A stretch of DNA of 64,000 nt, taken from contig NZ_JAPDPD010000011.1 of NCBI RefSeq assembly GCF_026283965.1, positions 115,466 to 179,465 of the forward strand. Reading direction: 5' to 3'. This document shows positions 10,014-22,686 of the stretch, one piece after another. The stretch's first letter is position 1. Each line of letters starts with the position of its first letter. The notes beneath the pieces were generated by a model, which did not search any database, was not told the DNA's origin, and saw only the letters and a list, made by a program, of their open reading frames with translations. The position numbers and the translations under genes were made by a program. This DNA comes from Dyella subtropica (GTDB lineage: Bacteria > Pseudomonadota > Gammaproteobacteria > Xanthomonadales > Rhodanobacteraceae).

Positions 10014-11879
10014 ATGCGGCGTAGGGATTTTTTGCGTCTGACCGCCTTGGCTCCGCTGGGTGCGCTGAGCTTGCGCGTGGATGCCGCGGCTGGGTCGTTC
10101 GCACCGATGGAGCGGCTGCCCGATGGTCGTCCGCACCGATTTGAGCTTGCTGCTCGACGGTTCCTGCTGGATGGCATGCCGTTCCAGATCCGTAGTGGCG
10201 AGATGCATCCGACGCGGATTCCGGCCGAATACTGGCTGCATCGTATCCGGATGGCGAAAGCGATGGGGCTCAACACCATCGCTGTTTATGTGATGTGGAA
10301 TGCGCTGGAATCCGAGCCCGGCGTTTTCGACCTGAAATCGGGCAATCGCGACTTCGTCCGTTTCATCCAGCTGTGTCAGCAGGAAGGCATGTGGGTGTAT
10401 CTGCGGCCCGGCCCCTATGTGTGTGCCGAATGGGATTTTGGCGGACTGCCGCCGTACCTGCTGCGCGAGCCGGACATCCGCGTGCGTAGCAAGGACGACC
10501 TGCATTACATGAAAGCCGTGCAGCGCTATATGGATGCCGTGGCGCCGCATTTCGCACCGCTGATGGCGAATCGCGGCGGGCCGATCCTGATGATGCAGGT
10601 GGAGAACGAGTACGCCTCGTTCGGCCACGACCTCGACTATCTCAAGCGGCTGCAATCGATGTGGCAGGAGCGAGGGATCGAAGGGCCGTTCTCGATCTCC
10701 GACGGATTGGGGCAGATAAAGAAGCAGCAGACGTACTTGCCTGGTACGGCGCTTGGGCTGGATGGCGATACCGATGTCGACGCCGCGCAAGCGATCGCTG
10801 GCGAGGCGCCGGTGTGGATCGGCGAAGGCTATCCCGGCTGGTTGACGCACTGGGGCGACAAGGATTTTCAGCGGGGCGATTACACGGACACCTTGCGCAA
10901 GCTGCTTGAGCAAGGGCATTCGTTCAATCTCTACGTGGTACATGGCGGCACGAATTTCGGCTTCACGGCCGGCTCGAATGCCAACAACGATTACTCGAAC
11001 TTCGAGCCGGTGATCACCAGCTACGACTACGGCGCTCCGATCGACGAACGGGGCGCGGCGACACCGGATTACCATCGCTTTCGCGAACTGATCGCGGCCC
11101 ATGTTCCTCATCGTCTGCCGCGCATTCCGGCACCACCCGCGGCGATGAGCTTTCCGGCGATGACACTGAAGCCCTACGCTTCGCTGTGGGACAACCTGCC
11201 GGCGGCAAAGTCGGTGGCGAAGCCTCAGCCCAACGAGCTTCTGCTGGCGCAGGATCACGGCATGGTGGTGTATCGAAAAGCGCTACGCCGCGGCGGCGAG
11301 TTGAGCGTCGATGGGGTGCGCGATTACGCCACCGTGTTCAGTGGGGGCCGCTATCTGGACTATGTGTCCCGCGTGCAAAAGCCTGGTTTGCATGACCGGC
11401 AGCGGGTGGCCATTCCAGCGCCGGCCGATGGTGGCGAAGCCGAGCTGGCGATACTGATCGATAGCTTCGGGCACGTCGGCTACGGGCAGGCGATGGCTGA
11501 TCGCAAGGGCATCGTTGGCGACGTGCGGCTCGATGCGGAAACCTTGCAGGACTGGCAGGTGCATGGTTTGCCGCTGGACGATTCGTTCCTCGCCGGCCTG
11601 CAACCCTTGGCGGATGCCGCATCGCGGCCGGGGCTGTTTTTTCGGGGAACACTGAAACTCGCTCGGGCCGCCGACAGCTATATCGACATGAGTGCCTGGG
11701 ACAAGGGCTATGTGTGGATCAACCGTCGGTTGCTCGGTCGCTACTGGCGCATTGGGCCGCAGCAGCGATTGTATTGTCCGGCGTCGTGGTTCAAGCCGGG
11801 CGCTAACGAGGTGCTGGTGTTCGATTTGCATCGCACCGAGGCGACGTCAATCCGTGGGTTCGAGCGTTTGCACGGCTGA
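10014..11879 (+). CDS. Tat-exported GH35 beta-galactosidase
   Basis: A 621-residue family GH35 beta-galactosidase. It starts with a twin-arginine signal (RRRDFLR, then a hydrophobic stretch to about residue 27), so it is probably exported folded. The catalytic barrel shows IRSGEMHPTR near 61, RPGPYVCAEWDFGG, the acid/base motif ENEYASFG near 197 and the nucleophile region GEGYPGW near 269. C-terminal jelly-roll domains follow, with DKGYVWINRRLLGRYW. It removes terminal beta-galactose from oligosaccharides. A strong GAAGGAGG ribosome site lies before the ATG at 10014. It completes the alpha- plus beta-galactosidase pair of this locus. Confidence 0.92.
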   Translation: MRRRDFLRLTALAPLGALSLRVDAAAGSFAPMERLPDGRPHRFELAARRFLLDGMPFQIRSGEMHPTRIPAEYWLHRIRMAKAMGLNTIAVYVMWNALESEPGVFDLKSGNRDFVRFIQLCQQEGMWVYLRPGPYVCAEWDFGGLPPYLLREPDIRVRSKDDLHYMKAVQRYMDAVAPHFAPLMANRGGPILMMQVENEYASFGHDLDYLKRLQSMWQERGIEGPFSISDGLGQIKKQQTYLPGTALGLDGDTDVDAAQAIAGEAPVWIGEGYPGWLTHWGDKDFQRGDYTDTLRKLLEQGHSFNLYVVHGGTNFGFTAGSNANNDYSNFEPVITSYDYGAPIDERGAATPDYHRFRELIAAHVPHRLPRIPAPPAAMSFPAMTLKPYASLWDNLPAAKSVAKPQPNELLLAQDHGMVVYRKALRRGGELSVDGVRDYATVFSGGRYLDYVSRVQKPGLHDRQRVAIPAPADGGEAELAILIDSFGHVGYGQAMADRKGIVGDVRLDAETLQDWQVHGLPLDDSFLAGLQPLADAASRPGLFFRGTLKLARAADSYIDMSAWDKGYVWINRRLLGRYWRIGPQQRLYCPASWFKPGANEVLVFDLHRTEATSIRGFERLHG

Positions 11880-11889
11880 TCGCGCATCC

Positions 11890-12053
11890 CTGTAGGAGCG
11901 CACCCTGTGCGCGACAAACCGGCAGGACTGCCGGTTTACACGGCGGGAGCCGCCCACAGGGCGAGGGCCATGGATGGCCCGAGTGAAACAGTCCGCAAGG
12001 ACCACGCTTTCTCAAACAAGGGCCCTGCTCGCGCACAGGGTGCGCTCCTACAG
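11890..12053. repeat. Inverted pair of dispersed repeats
   Basis: One copy begins at 11890 (CTGTAGGAGCGCACC) and continues with a small palindrome (CCGGCAGGACTGCCGG). The inverted copy ends at 12053. The two face each other in the gap between convergent genes. The right copy supplies the TAG stop of the porin gene (12048-12050 on the minus strand). A near-identical left arm recurs at 63944-64000. Confidence 0.85.
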
Positions 12054-13373
12054 TTCGATGTGTGCGCGTAGGGCGATGAGGCGGGCAGGGCCGCGGTCGC
12101 GGTTGTAGCCTGGGTTGCGCACCAGCTGGATGTCGGGGCTGAGCGTGAAGTGCTTGCAGACGGCGAGGCTGTAGTAAGCCTCCAGTATCTGCTCGTGGCC
12201 ATAGCGAAGCGCGCCGTCGCCGAGAACGAAGCCGCTGCCGCCCATGGCGAGATAGTCGCGGTGGGCTGGCGACAGGCTGTTGATCGCGAGGCCGACACTG
12301 AGGTGATCGGCACCACGGCCCCAGTGCACGCCGGAGAGCTGGAAGCCGCCGGTCACGGTGCGGTCCACTTCGGTGAAGACGAAGGATTCGTTGCGGCCGT
12401 CGTTCCAGCCGGCACGCATGAAAAGGCCGGTGTCGCCATGGTCGGCCAGCGGCAGTTCGCCGTTGATGGCGAAGCCGGCCTTGTGCCGGCCGGGCCGGTC
12501 GTCGGCGCGGATATCCGGGCGGGTACCGTTGGCCAATGCGATAGCGATGGCCTCGCGGTAGATGCCCATGCGTGCCTGGTTTTGGAACGCGAGCAAGCGT
12601 AGCGCCCAGCCGTCGGCCTGCGGTTGAAGAGTCAGTTCCAGTTGTTGGCCGCGGGCGTGGCGCAGCGAGCTTTCCAGCTTCTGGCCATTCGCTTCGTAGG
12701 GCATGCGATAGATGCCGTAGCGCAGGCTCCAGCCCTTATCGATCCAGCCGAGCATGACGCCTTCGGTATAACCGCGCGTATCGGCGGCAAAGTCCCAGGC
12801 GGTGTTATTGAACAGTGCCCAGTTCATGAACTGGGTGCGCGTGCTGTCGGCGTAGCGGTTCTTGTCGAAGTCGTCGTTGACGGCCATCTTGCCGATCTTC
12901 ACTTCGAAGCGTCGCGTCGCCTCCTTGCCTGGCAACTGATCCTGCGCACGTTCGACATCGGAGGTTTCATCGTCCAAGGGCAGCGTCCAGCGCAGATAGC
13001 GGCGCGCTACATACGGCGTTTTGCCGAGGCTGGCCGTGCCGGAGCGAATGACGTCGCCGTTGGTCAGGCCACCCAGGCCGGTGGCGTTGCTGACGCCTTC
13101 GCCCTTGAACATCTCCACGTCGAAATAGAACTGCAGATGCGCCGGCAGTGCCACGCCGAAGTACGCGCCGAAGGTATGCGAGCGCGCCGTATCGCCGTGT
13201 GCCCGCAGGCTCTGCTCTCCGGCATAGGGTGAGTGCAGGCTGTATTGGTGCTGGTCGACGAAGGTGTATTGCGCGCCCAGCCACTGCGGCACAAACAGTG
13301 ACGCTTCGTCAGCCTGCGTCGCGCCGGCGAAGGCGAGCAGGGCGGGCAGCATCAAGGCGGCAGGTTTCTTCAT
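12048..13373 (-). CDS. OprB-family carbohydrate-selective porin
   Basis: A 441-residue outer-membrane protein with a clear signal peptide (MKKPAALMLPALLAFAGA, cleaved near ATQA-DE). Its alternating beta-strand pattern resembles OprB-type carbohydrate porins. Features include GKMAVNDDFDKNRYADSTRTQ in the middle, the DTGLFMRAGWNDGR region near the end, and a final strand ending HIEL. OprB proteins pass glucose and other sugars through the outer membrane. It is convergent with the beta-galactosidase gene, which fits sugar uptake. The ATG at 13373 is preferred to upstream starts because the signal peptide begins there and an AAGAAG ribosome site precedes it. The stop codon lies inside a dispersed repeat. 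Confidence 0.8.
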   Translation of the reverse strand: MKKPAALMLPALLAFAGATQADEASLFVPQWLGAQYTFVDQHQYSLHSPYAGEQSLRAHGDTARSHTFGAYFGVALPAHLQFYFDVEMFKGEGVSNATGLGGLTNGDVIRSGTASLGKTPYVARRYLRWTLPLDDETSDVERAQDQLPGKEATRRFEVKIGKMAVNDDFDKNRYADSTRTQFMNWALFNNTAWDFAADTRGYTEGVMLGWIDKGWSLRYGIYRMPYEANGQKLESSLRHARGQQLELTLQPQADGWALRLLAFQNQARMGIYREAIAIALANGTRPDIRADDRPGRHKAGFAINGELPLADHGDTGLFMRAGWNDGRNESFVFTEVDRTVTGGFQLSGVHWGRGADHLSVGLAINSLSPAHRDYLAMGGSGFVLGDGALRYGHEQILEAYYSLAVCKHFTLSPDIQLVRNPGYNRDRGPARLIALRAHIEL

Positions 13374-13398
13374 GCAGTCTTCTTGGTTCCGGGTAAAC

Positions 13399-13424
13399 AA
13401 AAGGCCGCACGATGGCGGCCTTTT
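13399..13424 (-). terminator. Rho-independent terminator of typA
   Basis: On the minus strand, AAAAGGCCGC, a six-base loop and GCGGCCTTTT form a ten-pair stem followed by TTTTGTTT. It lies between the typA stop and the porin start. Confidence 0.9.
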
Positions 13425-13452
13425 ATCTCAATCGCATGACCGCCGCGCCGGC

Positions 13453-15282
<1,830 letters not shown>

Positions 15283-15509
15283 GGGGTAGGCTCGGGCGGC
15301 CGAAGGGGCCGTCGCGTAGATTTCTCAAGGGCGAATCGGACGATTATACGGATTAATGTGACAGCTTGCTTGAACCGATGGATTTCTCGGGGCAGGGCGA
15401 TACGGAGCTTCCGTTCCATCCCGTGCTGGAACGGGATGGGCAGGTTCTTGGTCGGTGCGGCGTGTCAGGGTGTCTCTTGTGAACAGGCCCGGGCGGCGCA
15501 TTCGCGGCC

Positions 15510-17759
15510 TTATTTGGCCGGCTTGGCGTCCTCAACCTGGTAGCCGGAGCCATTGTGCTCGTGCGTGACATCCACAGCCGGATCGTCGCGTCGGCATTCC
15601 GTCGGCAGGTATTTGTCCTCGACGCCTATGGCATGGCAGCGCCAGCCCCATCCCTCGGCGGCCTGCTCGGGAGACAGCACCAGCGTGCCACCCGCTAGTT
15701 TGGTGCTGGACGTATTGGCGAGGCTGAGTTCGATCATGCCCTCGCTGATCGCCGACGTGCCGGCCCCCGGCGCGTCCAGTCCAGCCTCCTTGTCGTTTTT
15801 CGGCCAGCGACCCTTGCGCTCGTGGAATTCGAGCATGGCAGTCTTGGCCGGGGCCGCTGCGGCCAAGGCTTGGACGACCTCGCTGCGCAGCTTGTAGTCC
15901 TGGTATGCGGGGATCGCCACCGCGGCCAGCACGCCGGCCGTGGCAACGGCGACCATGCCGTTAGAGCCGCCGGTCAGCATTTCCAGTGGACTCTGCTCGT
16001 AGGTCAGGCCCAGCGAGAGATCGTCCTGGCTTGCATTGAGGCTCATGCCGATCACGCCATCGCGCGGCAGGTTGAGTGTGTGCGCTGCCGGTAACGATTG
16101 CAGGTCCACCGCGCCGCCACTGGCGTCGTCGAGGTATTGCAGCAATTGCAGATAGCTGTAATAGGCCTTGCGTTGTGCATCGTGCGAGGTGGAGGCGAAG
16201 CTAAGCAGACTTTGCGCGCCGGGGTGGGCCTTGGCTTTCAGCCAGGCGTCCATGTGCGTGTCCAGTTTGGCGGCGGAGCGGTCGGCCAAGGCCTGAGGCA
16301 GCTTGCCAAAAATCAGGTAGTCGCCCTCCTCAACCCAATACAGATGCGTGCCGATGCGGCCCAGCAGTTCGAGCAGGGCGCGCTGCTGCTGCGGGGCATC
16401 CGATGACGGATTGCCGGTGTTCTCGCGCAGGTGTTCGCCGATTTGACTTGGGATCCACAGCGAATGCACCTGGGTACCTTCTATGGTGGTTACCTGGTAG
16501 CTCCAGCGTTTGGTCTTGGCCAGTTCCTCAAGCCGTGCGTATAGGGCTTTGCGGTCACGTACGCGCATGGCGGTGTAGGTGCCGGCGTCATCCTCGTAAC
16601 CGACCAGCTCGGGCCCTACCCACTGACTCAGCTCAGCGAGGTCGAAACCTGCGTTCTGTTTGAACTCCGCCATAGCCTTCCGGTAGGCGGCGGCGCGCTC
16701 GACGCCGAAATCCATCGCGAGGTTGTCCTCGAAAGCTTTGATCTGCTTAGTGCCCGGCAGGGCCAGGCTCACCGCCCAGGAGGGTTTGCCCGCAACCTTG
16801 AAGTCAGGAACGAACTGCTCCGGCGCGAGGTAGCCCAACAGGCGGGCTTGCGGCGCATGCAGGCGTAGTTGCAGCTGGCCGTGGCCGTCAGACGTGCCCC
16901 AGCCGAAGGCGATGCTCTCGGTCTTGGCGGTGAATTCGCCGGGCAGGGTGCCAACGTTGCCGGCGGGAATCGCGCTGGCAGCGATACCGCCAATGCCATG
17001 TGTGCTGAACCAGCCGAACAAGCCCTGGCCCGATGCATCAATCTGTTGCTCCTGCTCGGCCACCTTGGCCACCACATCGGCGACCTTGGGGTTCTTCACT
17101 TCATCCAGCAACGCGTTCAGTGTGTCGCGATCGATCGCTCCGGCGTTGGCCCCGGAGCGCGCCATGAGCACGAACAATCGACCGTTCGCAGCATCGAAAT
17201 GCATTAATTCGCCGGAGGCCAGGGTGCCGTCGCCCTTGGCATCCAGTGGCTTATTCAGGCGGAGCGCGCCGCCAAGTTGCTCGAGGCGGGTATTGAGCTT
17301 GGCGGCGTCGCGCTGCTCCAGCTGTGTACTGGCCAAGAGCATGCTGCCGGGCGAGGGCATGCCCAGCGGGTCGACCGCCACGATTTCCAGTGGCGCGCGC
17401 AGGTCCGATAGTAGGGCCTGCATGAAGGGGGCAGCGCCGGCATCGGCCAGTAGCTTGTCTTTGGCGATAGCTTCGCGCAGAGCGGCGACCGCCTTGAGGT
17501 GTTGTTCGCTGGCAAGTGCTGCGTCGAGCGGCCGCCCGTTCGGGACGGCGCCTAGCAGTCCCCATGGTGAGGGAATGCGTAGATAGCCCACGGTATGCGC
17601 AGGCAGGTGCTGGCGCAGCCAGGCGGGTTGCGAAAGCTGTTCCTGCGCGTGGCGCACCGCGCCGGCGTCGGCGCTGGGCTGGTCGCGATGGCAGGCGCCC
17701 AGCAATAAGGCGCAGGCGGCGAGGATGGTGACGGGCAGGCGGCGGCGCGGCAGGTTCAT
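15510..17759 (-). CDS. Lipoprotein with a C-terminal type IV pilin-like domain
   Basis: A 749-residue protein. It begins with a lipoprotein signal (basic MNLPRRR, hydrophobic core, lipobox LGAC with Cys23). A large soluble region of about 570 residues has no family I can name. Near residue 602 comes a segment like the start of type IV pilins (VAVATAGVLAAVAIPAYQDY), then SEVVQAL, an acidic-basic pilin-like region and a C-terminal pair of cysteines (GWGWRC and PTEC) like the pilin disulfide loop. The prepilin cleavage motif is absent, so it cannot be processed as a normal pilin. The start at 17759 follows an AGGAG site. The pilin helix probably acts as an internal membrane anchor or a hydrophobic helix in the envelope; function unknown. 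Confidence 0.7.
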   Translation of the reverse strand: MNLPRRRLPVTILAACALLLGACHRDQPSADAGAVRHAQEQLSQPAWLRQHLPAHTVGYLRIPSPWGLLGAVPNGRPLDAALASEQHLKAVAALREAIAKDKLLADAGAAPFMQALLSDLRAPLEIVAVDPLGMPSPGSMLLASTQLEQRDAAKLNTRLEQLGGALRLNKPLDAKGDGTLASGELMHFDAANGRLFVLMARSGANAGAIDRDTLNALLDEVKNPKVADVVAKVAEQEQQIDASGQGLFGWFSTHGIGGIAASAIPAGNVGTLPGEFTAKTESIAFGWGTSDGHGQLQLRLHAPQARLLGYLAPEQFVPDFKVAGKPSWAVSLALPGTKQIKAFEDNLAMDFGVERAAAYRKAMAEFKQNAGFDLAELSQWVGPELVGYEDDAGTYTAMRVRDRKALYARLEELAKTKRWSYQVTTIEGTQVHSLWIPSQIGEHLRENTGNPSSDAPQQQRALLELLGRIGTHLYWVEEGDYLIFGKLPQALADRSAAKLDTHMDAWLKAKAHPGAQSLLSFASTSHDAQRKAYYSYLQLLQYLDDASGGAVDLQSLPAAHTLNLPRDGVIGMSLNASQDDLSLGLTYEQSPLEMLTGGSNGMVAVATAGVLAAVAIPAYQDYKLRSEVVQALAAAAPAKTAMLEFHERKGRWPKNDKEAGLDAPGAGTSAISEGMIELSLANTSSTKLAGGTLVLSPEQAAEGWGWRCHAIGVEDKYLPTECRRDDPAVDVTHEHNGSGYQVEDAKPAK

Positions 17760-17883
17760 TCCTTGAACTCCTAAGTTTCTTTGGATGGTGGGCGCGGCTG
17801 CCACTGGAGCGGTGCTGGCGCAAGTCGCGGAATATAGCAAAGCGGCTTATGGCCATCGACGCGATTGCAACCCCGGCTATGTT

Positions 17884-18786
17884 TCAAACCGCCGTGCGGG
17901 CTCGTGTCACCCGGCTCGCCGTTTCCTTGTGCAGCTGCGCGGCCAGCCATGCGCCGGTGGCGATCAGCAGGTCGAGGTCGATGCCGGTGTGGATGCCCAT
18001 GCCGTGCAGCATGTAGACGACGTCTTCGCTGGCGACGTTGCCGGTAGCTCCCTTGGCATAGGGGCAGCCGCCGGTGCCGGAGACGGCGCTGTCGACGACG
18101 CGGACGCCTTCTTCCAGGCAGCTGAGGATGTTGGCCAGGGCTTGGCCATAGGTGTCGTGGAAGTGGACGGCGAGGGCGCCGATGGGGACTTCTTGTGCCA
18201 CGGCGTGCAACATGGCGCGGGCTTTGGCGGGGGTGCCGACGCCGATAGTGTCGCCGAGGGAGATTTCGTAGCAGCCGAGTTGATGCAGGCGGCGCGCCAC
18301 GCGCACGACGTCGCTGACGGGCACGTCGCCTTGGTAGGGGCAGCCGAGCACGGTGGAAACGTAGCCGCGCACTTTCACGCCATCCGCCTTGGCGCGTTCC
18401 AGTATGGGCAGGAAGCGTTCGATCGATTCGTCGATGGAGGCGTTGATGTTCTTCTGGTTGAACGCTTCGGAGGCTGCGGTGAATACGGCGATCTCGGTGG
18501 CGCCGACTTCGCGCGCGCGCAGGTAGCCTTGCTCATTGGGCACCAGCACGGGATAGCTGACGCCAGGCACTTTGCGGATGCCCTTGAACACGTCGGCGGC
18601 ATCGGCCAGCTGCGGCACCCACTTGGGGCTGACGAAGCTGGTGGCTTCGATGGTCTGCAGGCCGGTGGAGGAGAGGCGGTCAATCAGCGCGATCTTCACG
18701 TCGGCGGGCAGCAGGGTCTTTTCGTTCTGCAGGCCGTCGCGGGCGCCGACTTCGACGATGCGGACGTGGTTGTTCGAAATGCTCAT
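17884..18786 (-). CDS. liuE: Hydroxymethylglutaryl-CoA lyase
   Basis: A 300-residue HMG-CoA lyase (MvaB/LiuE). It cleaves 3-hydroxy-3-methylglutaryl-CoA to acetyl-CoA and acetoacetate, the last step of leucine breakdown. N-terminal EVGARDGLQNE provides the metal/substrate site, HFHDTYGQ carries metal-binding histidines, and SGTGGCPYAKGATGN is the family signature with the catalytic Cys. Length is usual for bacterial enzymes. It lies 69 bases downstream of liuD on the same strand. Confidence 0.96.
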   Translation of the reverse strand: MSISNNHVRIVEVGARDGLQNEKTLLPADVKIALIDRLSSTGLQTIEATSFVSPKWVPQLADAADVFKGIRKVPGVSYPVLVPNEQGYLRAREVGATEIAVFTAASEAFNQKNINASIDESIERFLPILERAKADGVKVRGYVSTVLGCPYQGDVPVSDVVRVARRLHQLGCYEISLGDTIGVGTPAKARAMLHAVAQEVPIGALAVHFHDTYGQALANILSCLEEGVRVVDSAVSGTGGCPYAKGATGNVASEDVVYMLHGMGIHTGIDLDLLIATGAWLAAQLHKETASRVTRARTAV

Positions 18787-18855
18787 GATGGCGAACCTGA
18801 TCCGGCGTGGTGAGGGCGGACAGAGGCTAAGGCACTGTCCGCGTCATGCATCAAC

Positions 18856-20853
<1,998 letters not shown>

Positions 20854-21002
20854 GCGGGGATCCGGGTGAGAGCAAAGTTCGTAAAGTTAGCAGAATGGGG
20901 TGGATTGGCCGATGCGCGGCGCAGCATGGCGGTGCTCGCGATGGCGGTCTTTGAACGTATTCGGGCCGCCTTTGGCGTGTTACGGCCCTCTGCAGGAGGC
21001 CG

Positions 21003-21037
21003 GGTTACTTTCTCTTGCTTGCCAAGAGAAAGTAACC
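21003..21037. repeat. Perfect 15-bp hairpin in the gap upstream of liuD
   Basis: GGTTACTTTCTCTTG, a five-base loop and the exact reverse complement. It sits between the VOC gene and liuD, both on the minus strand. The AT-rich stem differs from the GC-rich surroundings. It lacks a T run, so it may be an mRNA stabiliser or a repeat unit rather than a terminator. Confidence 0.7.
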
Positions 21038-21090
21038 AAAGAGCACCGAGCGCCCGCCTCGCGGTCGTGCAGTCGTTTTGTCCGTGGCTC

Positions 21091-21483
21091 TTAGCCGGGC
21101 GCGCCCTGATAGACCGCTTCCACGTTGTGCCCGTCGAGATCGAGCACGAAGGCGGCGTAGTAGTTGGCGTGGTAGTGGGGGCGCACTCCGGGTTCACCAT
21201 TGTCCGTGGCACCGGCGGCGATAGCGATGCGATGGAAGGCGTCCACGGCTTCACGGCTCGGTGCGACGAATGCCACGTGTATGTCGGAGAGTTCGGCGAT
21301 GGGATCGGCGCTGATCCAGAAGGCGGGCTTGCCGTTGATGCCGAAGCCTGCGAACGCACGGCTACCGGATTGCTCTTCCGTCACTTCCGCCACCAGCTCG
21401 CCGCCGAGCGGGGCTAGCACCTTGGCATAGAACGCCTTGCTACGCGCGTAGTTGGAAACGCGCACGCCAATATGGTCGAGCAT
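21091..21483 (-). CDS. VOC-family protein (glyoxalase/bleomycin-resistance fold)
   Basis: A 130-residue single-domain vicinal-oxygen-chelate protein. It starts MLDHIGVRVSNYARSKAFY and ends with DLDGHNVEAVYQ, the two paired beta-alpha-beta-beta-beta modules of the fold; the His near residue 4 and the Glu near the end are the usual metal ligands. Function in this family ranges from glyoxalase-like lyases to dioxygenases and resistance proteins. Its place between liuC and liuD suggests a shared transcript, but a role in leucine breakdown is not established. The ATG at 21483 follows an AAGGGAG site. Confidence 0.82.
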   Translation of the reverse strand: MLDHIGVRVSNYARSKAFYAKVLAPLGGELVAEVTEEQSGSRAFAGFGINGKPAFWISADPIAELSDIHVAFVAPSREAVDAFHRIAIAAGATDNGEPGVRPHYHANYYAAFVLDLDGHNVEAVYQGAPG

Positions 21484-21529
21484 GGAGAACTCCCTTCGTT
21501 GGAAAGCAGCGATGATGGCGCAGGGCGGG

Positions 21530-22324
21530 TTACGACTGCGTGCTCCAAGCGGGCGCACGCTTGTCGAGGAAGGCGCCAAGGCCTTCCTGGCCTTCTGCCG
21601 ATACCCGCAGTCGCGCGATCAGCTCGGCGTTCTCGCGGTCGACCTGTTCAGCCGTCGCTGGATGGATACCGGCGACACGCAAGGCCAGTTGCTTGGCTTC
21701 GGCTTGCGCCAGCGGGCCGGCTTTGGCCAGGCCGTTCAATACCGCGTTGACCGCGTCGTCCAGTCCCTCCGCCGGCACGCTTTGGTGCAGCAGGCCGATG
21801 CGTTGCGCGGTGGCCGCGTCGAACAACTCGCCGGTCAGAAACAGCCGGCGCGCCTGGCGCAGGCCGATAGCGGCGATCACGTATGGCGAGATGACGGCCG
21901 GCACCAGGCCCAGTTTCACTTCCGTGAGGCCGAACTTGGCGGTGTCCACGCCGATGGCGATATCACAGCAGGCGACCAGGCCGACACCGCCGCCATAGGC
22001 CGCGCCGTTGACGCGCGCCACGGTGGGTTTGGGCAGGAATTGCAGGGTGCGCATCAGTTTGGCCAGCCGCAGCGAGTCCTCGCGGTTCTGCACCTCGCTG
22101 GCCTTGGCCATGTCGCGCATCCAGTTGAGATCGGCACCCGCCGAAAAGCTGGCGCCAGCGCCGGTAAGCACGACGGCACGGACGGCGGCGTCCTTTCCGG
22201 CATCTTCCAGTGCGGCCGTGAGTTCGGCGATCAGGCCGTCATCGAACGCGTTATGCAACTGCGGCCGGTTCAGGGTGAGGTAGCGGATCGAGGCGTGATC
22301 GGCGATTTGGATGCTGGCGGTCAT
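21530..22324 (-). CDS. liuC: Enoyl-CoA hydratase, probable 3-methylglutaconyl-CoA hydratase
   Basis: A 264-residue crotonase-fold protein. GASFSAGADLNWM near residue 57 forms the first oxyanion loop and NGAAYGGGVGLVACCDIA near 102 the second. Glutamates expected for hydration lie in the following helix region. By context with IVD, MCC and HMG-CoA lyase it should hydrate 3-methylglutaconyl-CoA to HMG-CoA. It is divergent from feoA, with 116 bases between the starts that must hold both promoters. Confidence 0.9.
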   Translation of the reverse strand: MTASIQIADHASIRYLTLNRPQLHNAFDDGLIAELTAALEDAGKDAAVRAVVLTGAGASFSAGADLNWMRDMAKASEVQNREDSLRLAKLMRTLQFLPKPTVARVNGAAYGGGVGLVACCDIAIGVDTAKFGLTEVKLGLVPAVISPYVIAAIGLRQARRLFLTGELFDAATAQRIGLLHQSVPAEGLDDAVNAVLNGLAKAGPLAQAEAKQLALRVAGIHPATAEQVDRENAELIARLRVSAEGQEGLGAFLDKRAPAWSTQS

Positions 22325-22406
22325 ACGGCCTCCGGGAAAAGGCGGCCATCATAAAACGCCATGCGCGAGACGAGTGGGGCAGGCTGCGCCAACGCAACGA
22401 CTTATG

Positions 22407-22428
22407 TACAATGCGAACCATTCTTATT
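22407..22428 (+). promoter_or_regulatory. Fur box overlapping the feoA promoter
   Basis: The sequence 22410-22428 (AATGCGAACCATTCTTATT) matches the classical Fur palindrome AATGAGAATCATTCTCATT at 16 of 19 positions. A TACAAT -10 hexamer at 22407-22412 overlaps its left edge, so bound Fur would block transcription start. No convincing -35 element is seen. The predicted leader before feoA is only about 20 bases. The same gap also carries the liuC promoter. Confidence 0.8.
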
Positions 22429-22440
22429 TGAGTGGCTGCC

Positions 22441-22686
22441 GTGCGACTGTCCGACCTACCGAAGGGGGCGCCTGCCGTGGTGGACCGAGTGGACGATGCT
22501 CATGCTTCCGATCCGATTGCGCAGCGCTTGCGCGATCTGGGTTTCGTCGAAGGCGAGCCGGTCCGTGTGGTGGCTTGTGGGCCGCTGGGTGCGGACCCGC
22601 TGCTGATCCAGATCGGTTCCACGCGTTTCGCGCTGCGCCGCACCGAGGCAGAGCGCGTCACCGTGCGCACCGGGGCAGCGGCATGA
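22441..22686 (+). CDS. feoA: Ferrous iron transport protein FeoA
   Basis: An 81-residue SH3-like protein with the FeoA pattern: LSDLPKGAPAVV at the N-terminus, IAQRLRDLGFVEGEPVRVV in the middle, and IQIGSTRFALRRTEAERV at the end. FeoA supports FeoB-mediated ferrous iron uptake at the inner membrane. Two in-frame GTG starts exist (22432 and 22441). I chose 22441 because it has a GAGTGG purine stretch before it and gives the usual length. The stop overlaps the start of feoB (ATGA). Expression is likely iron-repressed through the Fur box upstream. Confidence 0.9.
   Translation: MRLSDLPKGAPAVVDRVDDAHASDPIAQRLRDLGFVEGEPVRVVACGPLGADPLLIQIGSTRFALRRTEAERVTVRTGAAA

Noticed and set aside
11890..12053. 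Repeat pair as an insertion sequence or attachment site
   Set aside because: There is no transposase or integrase and no target duplication; it belongs to a small dispersed repeat family.
22432..22440. The upstream GTG as the feoA start
   Set aside because: It lies only three bases from the Fur box, within a very short leader, and has no ribosome site; 22441 is better placed. It cannot be fully excluded.
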